Shown piece by piece: positions 8,240-17,600 of a DNA stretch of 64,000 nucleotides. The position numbers were made by a program, and so were the translations under genes. Origin of the DNA: a virus; IMG/VR virus record IMGVR_UViG_3300046171_000225, positions 62,001 through 126,000 of that record; one strand, written 5' to 3'. The notes under the pieces were generated by a model, which saw nothing but the letters and a program-made list of their open reading frames with translations, did no database searches and had not been told where the DNA came from. Positions within the stretch are counted from its first letter, which is position 1, and the number at the start of each line of letters is the position of its first letter.

Positions 8240-8442
8240 TGTGGGAACTTTGGCAGTGGGACGGCCACTATATCAAGGGCAAGAAAATAAAGAGATTTAA
8301 ATCAAAGCAAGCAGTCTTTGAGTACGCAGAAAAGAACATTGAGTATGACAAGATTGCAGAGGGCCGCCCCAGAGAATGGTATCTTGAAAACAAGATTGGC
8401 CTCGCAGTTGGAATGATTATTGATAATAGGAAGGACAAATGA
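8239..8442 (+). CDS. Hypothetical basic protein
   Basis: 67 aa, rich in Lys, Trp and Tyr at the N-terminus (MWELWQWDGHYIKGKK); no recognised domain. Its end overlaps the next start as ATGA. Confidence 0.65.
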   Translation: MWELWQWDGHYIKGKKIKRFKSKQAVFEYAEKNIEYDKIAEGRPREWYLENKIGLAVGMIIDNRKDK

Positions 8443-8645
8443 GAAACAAAATGTTGAAAGCAGTTATTATGGAGCTGGAAGCAAAGGAAGCTAAGGCACA
8501 AGCAACAATTGAACTTTATCTTGATAAGGCTGTTGCTATTGCTGACCACAGCGAGATTCTTGACGAGATTGCTAAGTGGGCTAACTATGGTGCGGAAGCC
8601 CGAGACGCAAAAGAGTATTTGTTGTCGGAGTTTTCAGACAAATGA
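8439..8645 (+). CDS. Hypothetical helical protein
   Basis: 68 aa, Ala/Glu/Lys-rich and predicted almost wholly helical, probably a short helical hairpin. Last gene of the small-gene run before the histidine kinase. Confidence 0.65.
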   Translation: MRNKMLKAVIMELEAKEAKAQATIELYLDKAVAIADHSEILDEIAKWANYGAEARDAKEYLLSEFSDK

Positions 8646-8655
8646 GATAAATAAA

Positions 8656-8662
8656 CTATTTA
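8656..8662 (+). promoter_or_regulatory. CTATTTA motif before the histidine kinase gene
   Basis: CTATTTA ends only 4 nt before ATG 8667 and no Shine-Dalgarno is visible. If it is a -10 element, the transcript would start at or inside the annotated ORF, so either the real start is later or the message is nearly leaderless. Confidence 0.3.
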
Positions 8663-8666
8663 CTGT

Positions 8667-9917
8667 ATGCTAAACGGCATCAGTATACAATCACAGATAA
8701 GTCTTTTTATTTCTGCCCTCATTATGGCTCTCTTCTTTACGATGGAAGTGTTGGTTGTATTTGAGATCATCGCTGCAACTTATCACATCTCAGTGCTTGG
8801 TCTCTTTTGCCTTATGGCTTTTATGCCTCCGTGTGCTGTTGTTATTTCAGAGTTCCTTGAAAACATGCGACGAAAAGAGGAACTGGTCAACTCGCAGCTC
8901 GAAGGTATCAATAGTTCAAACTTAGTTGTGACCTTGACTATGGACGGCCATATACTAAAGGCCAACCCTAACTTTTGTGAACTTATGGGCTGTGACGAAG
9001 GCTATGTTATTATGCAGCCTCACAGAAAGATGGTCACTCCTGAATACTCTGAGAGTGACGAGTATGCTCACTTCTGGGCAAACTTACGAAAAGGCCGCAG
9101 CATCACAGGCAAGTTTGAAAGGGTTGCGAAGGATGGCTCGAAGCGATGGCTCTACGGCAACTATACTCCGATTAAGAATAAGTTTGGTACTTACGATAGG
9201 GTCTTGAAGATCGCAACTGACGTAACAACCGCACATTTAGTGGAGGAGATAGTTAGCCAAAAGACAGCGTATTTGGAACACGCTGCGAAGATCCTGCGTC
9301 ACGACATGCACTCTGGTATTAATACCTACCTTCCACGGGGCATCTCGTCTCTGAAACGCCGTCTGGACGACGAAACAATAAAAGAAAAGCGTCTTCAAAT
9401 GCCTATGAAACTTATTGAAGACGGACTTGTCCACACTCAGAAAGTTTATAAGGGCGTCTATGAGTTTACTAACTTGGTAAGGGAAGATACCACTCTTAGT
9501 AAAGAGGAACACAACATCAGAGAGATACTGGATGAGTATCTTCAATCTACTTCCTATGCAGACCAAGTTATCCTGTGCCCTGATCTTCCAACACTTCTTG
9601 TAAATGAAGCTCTGTTCTGTACTGCCGTAGATAATATGATTAGAAACGGCCTGAAATACAACGACTCTAAAACCAAGTATGTAAAAGTAATGATGGTTGA
9701 TGACGACACACTGGGCATCATAGACAACGGACGAGGGATGTCTCAGGAAGAATACCAGAGACTAAGCAAGCCTTACTTCCGGAGAGAGGGACAAAAAGAA
9801 GAAGGCACTGGCTTGGGTCTGAACATTACAGTTGCGATTTGTAAAGAACACGGCTTTGAACTCTCTGCTGAGAAGCGAGAAGAAGGCGGAACCATAATGA
9901 GGATAAAAGTAAAATGA
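8667..9917 (+). CDS. Membrane sensor histidine kinase with PAS domain
   Basis: 416 aa. Two transmembrane helices (about 12-34 and 42-62), a PAS sensor domain (about 80-190) and a C-terminal kinase core. The phospho-acceptor is His212 (or His215) in ILRHDMHSGIN. The ATPase has the N box (VDNMIRNGLKYND, Asn323/Asn327), G1 DNGRG (353-357) and G2 GTGLGL (380-385), so it looks catalytically intact. It would autophosphorylate and pass phosphate to a receiver, and the next-but-one gene (11536) encodes one. The stop overlaps the following start (ATGA). Complete histidine kinases are very rare in phages. The signal sensed is unknown. Confidence 0.9.
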   Translation: MLNGISIQSQISLFISALIMALFFTMEVLVVFEIIAATYHISVLGLFCLMAFMPPCAVVISEFLENMRRKEELVNSQLEGINSSNLVVTLTMDGHILKANPNFCELMGCDEGYVIMQPHRKMVTPEYSESDEYAHFWANLRKGRSITGKFERVAKDGSKRWLYGNYTPIKNKFGTYDRVLKIATDVTTAHLVEEIVSQKTAYLEHAAKILRHDMHSGINTYLPRGISSLKRRLDDETIKEKRLQMPMKLIEDGLVHTQKVYKGVYEFTNLVREDTTLSKEEHNIREILDEYLQSTSYADQVILCPDLPTLLVNEALFCTAVDNMIRNGLKYNDSKTKYVKVMMVDDDTLGIIDNGRGMSQEEYQRLSKPYFRREGQKEEGTGLGLNITVAICKEHGFELSAEKREEGGTIMRIKVK

Positions 9918-11539
9918 AACTCCTACTTGAAAGATGGCGTCAATATGTAAACGAAGAACTTTTGAACGAACTCTCTCTCGAAGATGTTGAGAAAAGATTT
10001 GATTCAAAGAAGTTTTCAAAGGCTGTTAAGCGTTACGAAGTTTCCCCTGACTATGCAAAAGAACAGCTACTTGCTCGTATACCTAAAGACATTACCGAAA
10101 AAGATAAGGCTGGGGCACTTAACTGGCTGATCAGCCTTTTTGTAAAAGATCCTAAACAAGTGTTTGTTGATCCGGAAGGAAGGCCCATATCTCGCTCAAA
10201 AGTAACTGGTGATCTTGAACTTTTCTTCCAAATTAAGAAGCAAAATCTAGCTAGATTTCTTGACAAAAGAAGTTTGTCTAGAATGGAGTCTGTTTCCGAG
10301 TTAGGTAAAGTCGTAGATGCTGCTAGAGAGCCTTATAAAAAGCATATGGAAAAAAAGGATTACTTAGACGCTGAACAAGGCAAACTAAAAATCTTTGAAA
10401 ATGACGAATATAAAGTTTTCATTCCAACCAATAAAGGGGCAGCTTGCGAACTAGGTAAAGGGACGGAATGGTGTACTGCTGCGCCGGGACTGCATTATTA
10501 TGAACATTATCACAAAGAAGACGATCCTTTAATTATTTTTAAAAGCAAGACTGATTCTAAAAAAGATGTACAAGTGCATTTTGGAAGTCATCAATTCATG
10601 GATGTAAACGATGAAGATATCGGACAAGAACGCGCTGTTCGTCTTGCTAGTTTGTTGAAGGGTAATAAATACTTACCAAAAAAGGTCTTAAATATCATAG
10701 ATGAGATAGAATATATCTCTCTGGGTGATGGTAAGGAAATAATTGTTGATTTTACGGGCCATAAGCTCTGGTATCTAAACGGCAAATTTCACCGTGAAGA
10801 CGGTCCTGCTCTTGAGTCGCCTGAAGGTTATAAAGAATGGTACCTAAACGGCAAACAACACCGTGTGGGGGGTCCTGCCGTTGAAGACCCCGATGGCGCT
10901 GAAGCATGGTATCTAAACGGCAAACTCCACCGTGAAGATGGTCCTGCCAAAACAACCCGAGTCGGCATACAGGAATGGTGGCTGAGGGGCCAACGCCACC
11001 GTGTAGACGGCCCTGCTATTGTCGTACCAGGGGTTTCAGAAGCGTGGTACCTAAACGGCCTTCTTCATCGTGAAGACGGCCCTGCTCTGTCCAATGCCAC
11101 AGAAAAAAAGTGGTACTTAAAAAACTTTCTTCACCGTGTAGACGGCCCTGCCATTGAGAGAGCCGATGGCAGAAAGGAATGGCACCTGAGGGGCAAACTT
11201 TACCATAGGGAGCAGGCTGACGGCACAAAGAAGTGGTATCAGGACAGAGCTCTTCATCGCGAAGACGGCCCCGCTATTATATATCCAGATGGCTCAAAGG
11301 AATGGCATTTAAACGGCCAACAACACCGTGAAGATGGTCCTGCCATTGAGATGGCCAACGGCACAAAGATCTGGTACCTAAACGGCCTTCTTCATCGTGA
11401 AGACGGCCCTGCCATTGAGAGGCCCGACGGCGTCGGACCTATGGCAGACGGCTCAAAGGAATGGTTCCTAGATGGCAAACGCTATACCAAAGAACAGTAC
11501 GAAGAAGAAATGAAATCTAGAAAAGGAGAAGAAGGATGA
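9914..11539 (+). CDS. HREDGPA-repeat protein with possible virion-targeting N-terminus
   Basis: 541 aa, three parts. Residues 1-20 (MKLLLERWRQYVNEELLNE) match the tag found on eight other proteins here. Residues about 130-220 form a domain with the motif GKGTEWCTAAPG, seen in other phage proteins but of unknown role. From about residue 280 come some eleven degenerate repeats of the type WYLNGxxHREDGPA, 20-23 residues each, like MORN/YwqK-type repeats that build extended beta sheets. It lies between kinase and receiver genes with ATGA overlaps on both sides, so it is made in step with them. It may be a head-packaged effector or the output of that pathway; both are inference. Confidence 0.75.
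   Translation: MKLLLERWRQYVNEELLNELSLEDVEKRFDSKKFSKAVKRYEVSPDYAKEQLLARIPKDITEKDKAGALNWLISLFVKDPKQVFVDPEGRPISRSKVTGDLELFFQIKKQNLARFLDKRSLSRMESVSELGKVVDAAREPYKKHMEKKDYLDAEQGKLKIFENDEYKVFIPTNKGAACELGKGTEWCTAAPGLHYYEHYHKEDDPLIIFKSKTDSKKDVQVHFGSHQFMDVNDEDIGQERAVRLASLLKGNKYLPKKVLNIIDEIEYISLGDGKEIIVDFTGHKLWYLNGKFHREDGPALESPEGYKEWYLNGKQHRVGGPAVEDPDGAEAWYLNGKLHREDGPAKTTRVGIQEWWLRGQRHRVDGPAIVVPGVSEAWYLNGLLHREDGPALSNATEKKWYLKNFLHRVDGPAIERADGRKEWHLRGKLYHREQADGTKKWYQDRALHREDGPAIIYPDGSKEWHLNGQQHREDGPAIEMANGTKIWYLNGLLHREDGPAIERPDGVGPMADGSKEWFLDGKRYTKEQYEEEMKSRKGEEG
10765..11490 (+). repeat. Tandem coding repeats (WYLNGxxHREDGPA units)
   Basis: About eleven units of 60-70 nt, each with a run like TGGTAyCTAAACGGC followed by CACCGTGAAGACGGyCCTGC. 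The last unit is degenerate. They keep frame and vary mainly at spacer codons, so they are protein repeats rather than a CRISPR-like array. Confidence 0.9.
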
Positions 11540-11967
11540 TAAACTCTATTTTATTAGTTGATGATGAAAACCTATTTCATCTTGTATTTGAGGACGCTTG
11601 TTCTCTGTTAGACATTACCCTGAACTTGGAAAGCATTTCTTCTTCTGACGAGGCAGCAAGGTTATTCAAGGAATGGCAAACCCAGCCAGACAAAAAGCCT
11701 GAATGTGTTTTTGTTGATCTCAACATTGTTGGTTCTTCCTTTGACGGTATTGAACTAACCAGAAAGATCAACTTTGAATACGGCAACGGTGTTGTTATTG
11801 GTATTATTTCTTCGTCTGCGGACGATACTGAAATCGCCAAAGCAGTCCAAGCAGGGGCACAGTTCTGGATTGTAAAGTCAGATGACATTGAGCCAAGGCT
11901 TGAAGCATTCCACAAGGATTACCCTGCTTACAAAGACAGAACAGCACAGTTCAAGGTTTATAGATAA
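11536..11967 (+). CDS. Single-domain response regulator receiver
   Basis: 143 aa, receiver domain only. Acidic pocket Asp9-Asp10, phospho-acceptor Asp61 in VFVDLN, Ser92/Ser93 at the Thr/Ser switch position and Lys114 in WIVKSDD are all present, so it should be phosphorylatable. With no DNA-binding output domain it would work CheY-like, by protein contact or as a phosphate sink. ATG overlaps the stop of the repeat-protein gene and is preceded by AGGAGAAGG. The cognate kinase is presumably the product of 8667. Confidence 0.9.
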   Translation: MINSILLVDDENLFHLVFEDACSLLDITLNLESISSSDEAARLFKEWQTQPDKKPECVFVDLNIVGSSFDGIELTRKINFEYGNGVVIGIISSSADDTEIAKAVQAGAQFWIVKSDDIEPRLEAFHKDYPAYKDRTAQFKVYR

Positions 11968-11969
11968 CA

Positions 11970-12536
11970 ATGATTGTAATGACTGAAAGGGTCAAGGATG
12001 ACCTTATAAAGCTTGCGAAAGAAAGAAACATTTACCTTGAAGGCAACATTCTCAAAGTCATAGATACTGACGGCGATGCCGAGTTTGAGGCTTATGTCCA
12101 AGACGCCCTTCAGCAAGACAAGGTTACCCGTCGCAAGCGTCTGGAGATGACCAAACAAGTCCAACAGCAGAATAAAGAGTTGCTGGAGACACAAGAAGAA
12201 AAAGATGTTCTTATGGAAGAACTTCGCGAAGCCCTTCAGCAAGCAGAGGACGCCAAGGTAGAAGCTGAGAATGACCTTGATGTTCTTCAAAAGAAAACAC
12301 AGTTTGAACTTATCGGTCAGATCGTAACGGTTGCCCTTTGGATCATTATGGGCGTCGGCCTTACAACAACCGGTCTTTTCGTAGTGTCTATGTATACTGG
12401 TGTCGATACAACACTTATTGGAAATACTTGGTCAAATCTATTTGGAATCTTGCTAACAAACTCATTTAGTATTATAGGTACTATCATGGGTGTCAAATAT
12501 TCGTCTGAGAGTTCGCCTAGAAGTAGCAAAGAGTAA
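11970..12536 (+). CDS. Coiled-coil membrane protein
   Basis: 188 aa. A long coiled coil (about residues 40-110, Gln/Glu/Lys-rich) is followed by two transmembrane helices (about 112-142 and 150-176) and a Ser-rich tail. It starts 3 nt after the receiver gene, with weak ribosome-site support. Its place at the end of the kinase operon makes it a candidate membrane partner or scaffold of that signalling module; this is inferred from position only. Confidence 0.72.
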   Translation: MIVMTERVKDDLIKLAKERNIYLEGNILKVIDTDGDAEFEAYVQDALQQDKVTRRKRLEMTKQVQQQNKELLETQEEKDVLMEELREALQQAEDAKVEAENDLDVLQKKTQFELIGQIVTVALWIIMGVGLTTTGLFVVSMYTGVDTTLIGNTWSNLFGILLTNSFSIIGTIMGVKYSSESSPRSSKE

Positions 12537-12557
12537 AGACACTTTTATGGAGTAACA

Positions 12558-12872
12558 ATGCTAGAACCACAATTTAAAATGTATGCAAAGCCGACTTGCC
12601 CCTTTTGCGAGAAGGCAAAAGATCTTATTTTAAATAATCTTAAGCTTTCTGTGTCAATTGAAGACGTTACTGACAGACCAACCTTAAGAAACGAGCTTAT
12701 TGGTGAAACGGGAATCAAGACTGTTCCAATCATTTACCTTGGCGATAAGTTGATTGGAGGATGTACGGATCTAGAAGAATCAATCTTAAATGGAAGAATG
12801 GAGGTTTTTCTACTAAAAGAAGAGATTCGTCTCTTGAAGCAAGAAATTACCTCTTTGCGTACAAGCATTTAA
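12558..12872 (+). CDS. Glutaredoxin with C-terminal coiled-coil extension
   Basis: Thiol reductant, about 80-residue thioredoxin fold. Active site Cys14-Pro-Phe-Cys17, cis-Pro in TVPIIYL, and glutathione-site GGCTDLE are present. A helical tail of about 25 residues (LKEEIRLLKQEI) is an addition to the normal fold and may allow oligomer formation. In phages such proteins commonly reduce ribonucleotide reductase, here the class II enzyme at 1295. Confidence 0.88.
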   Translation: MLEPQFKMYAKPTCPFCEKAKDLILNNLKLSVSIEDVTDRPTLRNELIGETGIKTVPIIYLGDKLIGGCTDLEESILNGRMEVFLLKEEIRLLKQEITSLRTSI

Positions 12873-12875
12873 AGA

Positions 12876-13748
12876 TTGAATTTTAGTCGTATAGTTATTG
12901 GTTCGTCCGTTGAAGCATTGTTGTATGCTTTCAAGACAGATAGCTACATCTTGATGCTGAATCATGAAATCCCGTTTGAGTTCGACTATAGTGAAGAAAA
13001 TCAGACTTTTGATTTCCTGAAGATTAGCGATACAGATCAGCTAAATACTAGTGGTGACACAATACGGGTTGGAGCACAAAAGCAAAAGATATGGCAAAAG
13101 CTACTGTTTGTTCTCCATCTTAGCGGAAAAGTTTTATTCGGTAACCAATCCCGTTCTGCCACGGTAGATTCAAACTCGTTAAGCGTGGGATGTGAGGGAG
13201 CAAAGAGAAGAGATCTCTCTTTTGACAAGCTTACCGTGTTTGATGATCACAATGTTTACGGTCTCCCTCCAGCGATCAATCAAATTAAAAAGAAGAACGT
13301 TGTTTATGATTGGTTTAACGTAAACTCTTGCGAGCAGCATGAATACGACTTTTTGCAGTTTGATGCAGACTTTGTAAAGAATGTGTTCTTCTACAAAACA
13401 AAGAGAAGCAAGTCACAAATTAAAGATTTCGTGACTGTTTCTTATTTGGAGGATGAAGAAATTTATGATTTCTCAAACTCTGAAACATACGTCAAGTTCA
13501 AGATGCTTAGCGTTTATGAGGAGCTGGGTATTAGGGGTACTCGAAACGGAAGAGACCCAAAGAGGACTGGACATTATAAGCACTATGCGCTTGATATAGA
13601 GTCTGCTAGTCGAGTAGTGACACCTAGAGTCCAGAATATCTATCCAAAGATAAGTAATATAGATTTTAATTATATGTCGTTTGACGATATATACATGCTG
13701 GAGGATAATAGCTCCGGGTATACTAAGAAGGTGGCGGAGATGTTGTGA
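12876..13748 (+). CDS. Hypothetical protein, possible Rossmann-like N-terminus
   Basis: 290 aa, TTG start (no ATG in the first part). The opening FSRIVIGSSVEALLYAF resembles the beta-alpha turn of dinucleotide-binding flavoproteins, but the second Gly of GxGxxG is missing and no other FAD motif is clear. Its neighbours, the nucleotidyltransferase-like protein and DNA polymerase, overlap in series. Function not assigned. Confidence 0.62.
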   Translation: MNFSRIVIGSSVEALLYAFKTDSYILMLNHEIPFEFDYSEENQTFDFLKISDTDQLNTSGDTIRVGAQKQKIWQKLLFVLHLSGKVLFGNQSRSATVDSNSLSVGCEGAKRRDLSFDKLTVFDDHNVYGLPPAINQIKKKNVVYDWFNVNSCEQHEYDFLQFDADFVKNVFFYKTKRSKSQIKDFVTVSYLEDEEIYDFSNSETYVKFKMLSVYEELGIRGTRNGRDPKRTGHYKHYALDIESASRVVTPRVQNIYPKISNIDFNYMSFDDIYMLEDNSSGYTKKVAEML

Positions 13749-14629
13749 GTAAATTTCATTTAGCAGGCATAATCCCAGTGCAGAAGAACGACCTCTCTTT
13801 TAATTTTGAGTGGCCTGACTCTCTTATGCCGATTGGGGAAAACCTAACAGCCGTCGAGCGAGCAGTGATGGAATGTGCTTGGGCTGGGTGCGAGACTATC
13901 TGGATCATTTGCAACGATGATATATCCCCGGTGATTAAGCACCGAGTAGGAGAGTTGGTTCAAGATCCTGTGTGGCTTCGAGCTTTGGATCCGTACCCTT
14001 CAGAGTCAAGAAAACCGATCCCAATTTTTTACGTCCCAACCCATGCAAAGCATAGAGATAAGATAGACTCGCTTGGTTGGAGTATCATATATGGGTCCTT
14101 GTCGGTGTTTAAGATAGCCATTAAGATGAGTAGATGGCTAGTTCCAAGCAGATATTACGTTGCTTTTCCTTACTCAGTCTACGATCCTCAGATTTTAAGG
14201 AAACACAGAGCCGAGATCTCTAATAAAAAAGGTTTTTGTCTTTCATATGAAGGCAAAACAATTAAAGATGGTGAAAAACTAGGCTTTACGTTCAACAAAG
14301 ACGATTTTATTAGGTACAGACGGGTGGTCAGGCAAGAGGGCGTGGGTCTATACAAGTCTCCGGAAGAGGGCCAGATGCCGAGGGAGAAGTATCCCAAAGA
14401 AGAAAGATATTCCGCCCAGTTTTTTTCGTTAGAGAAGATATTTAGGTCTACGGACGTGGAAAACAGCACTGTCGTAGACCTTCCTTGGCACTATCCTATT
14501 GACACATGGGACGAGTGGGCTAACTATATAGGGTCAACACATCAAGGCTTGATTAAAAGGCCAAGTAAACTTTTTCTCTCGTACAGAGAGTGGAACAGAA
14601 TAGGGGTGGATAACGATGAAGACGAGTAG
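13745..14629 (+). CDS. GT-A-fold nucleotidyltransferase-like protein
   Basis: 294 aa, GTG start overlapping the previous TGA. The N-terminus HLAGIIPVQKND...PDSLMPIGENLTAVERAV, then CAWAGCETIWIICN, follows the sugar-nucleotidyltransferase plan in which an N-terminal loop binds NTP and a Pro-x-Gly-x-x segment closes the site. The usual GxGTRL is replaced, so activity is uncertain. It directly precedes and overlaps the DNA polymerase gene. Confidence 0.55.
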   Translation: MSKFHLAGIIPVQKNDLSFNFEWPDSLMPIGENLTAVERAVMECAWAGCETIWIICNDDISPVIKHRVGELVQDPVWLRALDPYPSESRKPIPIFYVPTHAKHRDKIDSLGWSIIYGSLSVFKIAIKMSRWLVPSRYYVAFPYSVYDPQILRKHRAEISNKKGFCLSYEGKTIKDGEKLGFTFNKDDFIRYRRVVRQEGVGLYKSPEEGQMPREKYPKEERYSAQFFSLEKIFRSTDVENSTVVDLPWHYPIDTWDEWANYIGSTHQGLIKRPSKLFLSYREWNRIGVDNDEDE

Positions 14630-17600
14630 AATTGATTTTGTTAACTTGCATGGACACTCGGTAGCCGGGTCAATCTTTGATGGCCTTGGTTTTCCACAAG
14701 ATCACATGAACTTCGCCTACGAGAATGGTTGCAAGGCGCTCGCTCTCACGGACCACGGAAATATGAATGGGCTTTCGCATCAAGTCCTTCACGGTAAGAA
14801 GATGAAGAAGGAGGGCAAGGACTTTAAGCCTATTTACGGTGTGGAAGCCTACTTTGTGCCATCTATCGCGGAGTGGCGTGAGGAATACGAGGCAAACCTC
14901 AAAGATAAGAAGAAAGCCCGTGCGATTAAGAAGGGAGACACGAGTGGAGCTACCGTTGAGGATGAATCCGAGTCCAAGAAGAGTTCCAAAAACATTCTTA
15001 ACCGTCGTCGCCACCTTGTTCTACTTGCCCAAAACCAAAAGGGCCTCAACAACCTCTTCAAGTTGGTTTCCGAGTCTTACCGACCAGAAAACTTCTACCG
15101 CTACCCCCGGATCGACTTCGACCTTCTAGAGAAGTACTCAGAGGGCATTGTGGCAGCTTCCGCTTGCTTGGGTGGTGTCTATGCCGGGTGCATGTGGGAG
15201 CACCGTGAGGAGGGCGAGGAGGCTGTCCTAAAGGCTATGCGTGGCATCACCGAGCGCTTTATTTCCATCTTTGGTGATCGTTGGTATGGCGAACTTCAAT
15301 GGAACAATGTACCCGAGCAACATGACCTCAATAGGTACATTATCCAAATGCACAAGGAATATGGGATTAAACTCATTTCTACGGCGGATTCTCACTATCC
15401 CGACCCAAATGCTTGGAAAGACCGAGAGCTCTACAAGCGATTGGGTTGGCTAGGCAAGGGACGACCTTCTTGGGCAGAAGATGGAGATCTACCCATCTCT
15501 GTTGATGAAATCGGATACGAACTATACCCCAAGAATGGTGACCAAATGTGGGCATCATACAAAAAGTATTCCGAAGAGTGTGGAACAACCTACGATGATA
15601 GGCTTGTGCTGCGTTCTATCTTGGAGACATGCGATATTGCGTACAACAGGATTGAAGACTTTTTCCCTGACAATACCGTCCGACTACCCGATTTTGTTAT
15701 TCCGCCCGGAGAAACAGCGGATACGGCATTGGAAAAATTTTGTCTAGAAGGACTAAGAACTAAGGGTCTCCACACAAGAGAAGATTATATCAATCGACTT
15801 AAGCATGAGCTTGAAGTCATCAGAGACCGTGGCTTCTCGAAATACTTCCTTACAATGAAGGAGGTAACCGATATTGCTAACGAAGAGATGCTTACGGGTC
15901 CGGGCCGAGGGTCGGCTGCTGGAGCTCTAGTTGCTTACGCTCTAGACATCACACAGGTTGATCCTATTGAGTACGGCCTGCTCTTCTCCCGTTTCCTACG
16001 CTCAGACGCCACAGACTATCCGGACATTGACTACGATGTGGCAGAGCCGATGGAGCTTAAAGATATTCTTATTGATCGTTGGGGCGACAACGTTGTCGCT
16101 CCAATCTCGAACTGGAATACTCTACAACTTAAGTCCCTTGTAAAAGACATTTCTAAGCTCTATGAGATTCCATTTACCGAGGTGAACAACGTTACCGGTA
16201 AGATGATGGTAGAAGCCACAGGCCCAGCGAAGGAAAAGCACGGTATTAAGTCTGGAGTTTACAACCCTACCTTTGAGGAGGTGCTTGAGTTCTCTCCCAC
16301 ACTTCAGAAGTTCTTGCTTACTTATCCTCATGTTGCCGAGCATATTAATGCTCTCTACGGACAGGTGCGCTCCTGTTCACGTCATGCAGGTGGTGTTGTG
16401 ATTGCAGAGGACTTGGACTACCACATGCCTCTCATCTCCTCGAAGAACGTCAGGCAGACTCCATGGTCAGAGGGCCAGAACGTCCGTCACTTGGAACCAA
16501 TGGGCTTTATTAAGTTTGACCTTCTTGGTCTTTCTACCTTGAGAATGATTGAGGGCGCAGTCCGACATATCTTGAAGAGGCATTACAATATCGAGAACCC
16601 TACGTTCAAGGATGTGAAGGATTACTACGATAAGAATCTACACCCCGACACAATGGATTTGGCAGACCAAGAAGTATACAAAAATATCTTCCATACTGGC
16701 AAATGGGCGGGTGTCTTTCAGTTCACAGAGTCAGGTGCTCAGAACTTCTGTGTCCAGGTCAAGCCAACAAGCATCATTGATATTGCTGCTATCACGTCTA
16801 TTTATCGTCCCGGACCTCTCGCAGCAGATGTCGATAAGGAATACTTGAAGGCCAAGGAGCAACCGCAGTTCGTTAACTACTTTAACGATATGCACAAGGA
16901 CATTACGCAAGAGACTTATGGCTTCCTTATTTTCCAAGAGCAGATTGCTCTCCTTGCCCACAAGCTTGGAAAAGACCTTACTCTTGACGAAGGAAATAAG
17001 CTTCGTAAGGTCTTGACCAAGAAGGGAACTGGTAAAGAAGCGGAAGTAAAGAACAAGCTACATAAAAAGTTTGTAGACGGTTGTGTTGAGAAAGGGATTA
17101 CCGCCAAGGCTGCTAACCGTATGTGGGAGACGTTTGAGTACTTCTCTGGGTATGGCTTCAACAAGTCTCACGCTGTGTCTTACTCGATCCTATCGTACCA
17201 GTGTGCTTGGCTTCTGAACTACTACCCGTCTGAATGGATGGCAGCCTTCTTGGATAAGGAGCCAGAGACGAGAAAAGAACAAGCACTTAGCACTGCCAAG
17301 TCTTTTGGCTTTGATATTGAGCCTATCAATATCAATACTTCGGGAGACGTATGGGGAATCTCTCCAAATGGCAAAACTCTTATCCAGCCGCTTAGTGCTA
17401 TCAAGGGATTGGGGGCTGCCGCTATTCAGCAGATCCTGGCCAACAGACCCTTCAGTGATATTGAGGACTTCTTGTTTAATGAAAACATTGTATACTCAAA
17501 GCTTAACAAGAAGTGTTTGGATGCTCTCGTTAGGGCAGAGGCACTAGATCTGTTTATGGATGAGCGCTTCACTGGCCGTAAGCATTTCTGGTCTGCAGTC

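Noticed and set aside
10765-11490. Regular DNA repeats that might be a CRISPR-like array
   Set aside because: The units stay in one open frame, the spacers are codons of the same protein, and the repeat encodes WYLNGxxHREDGPA. They are protein repeats.
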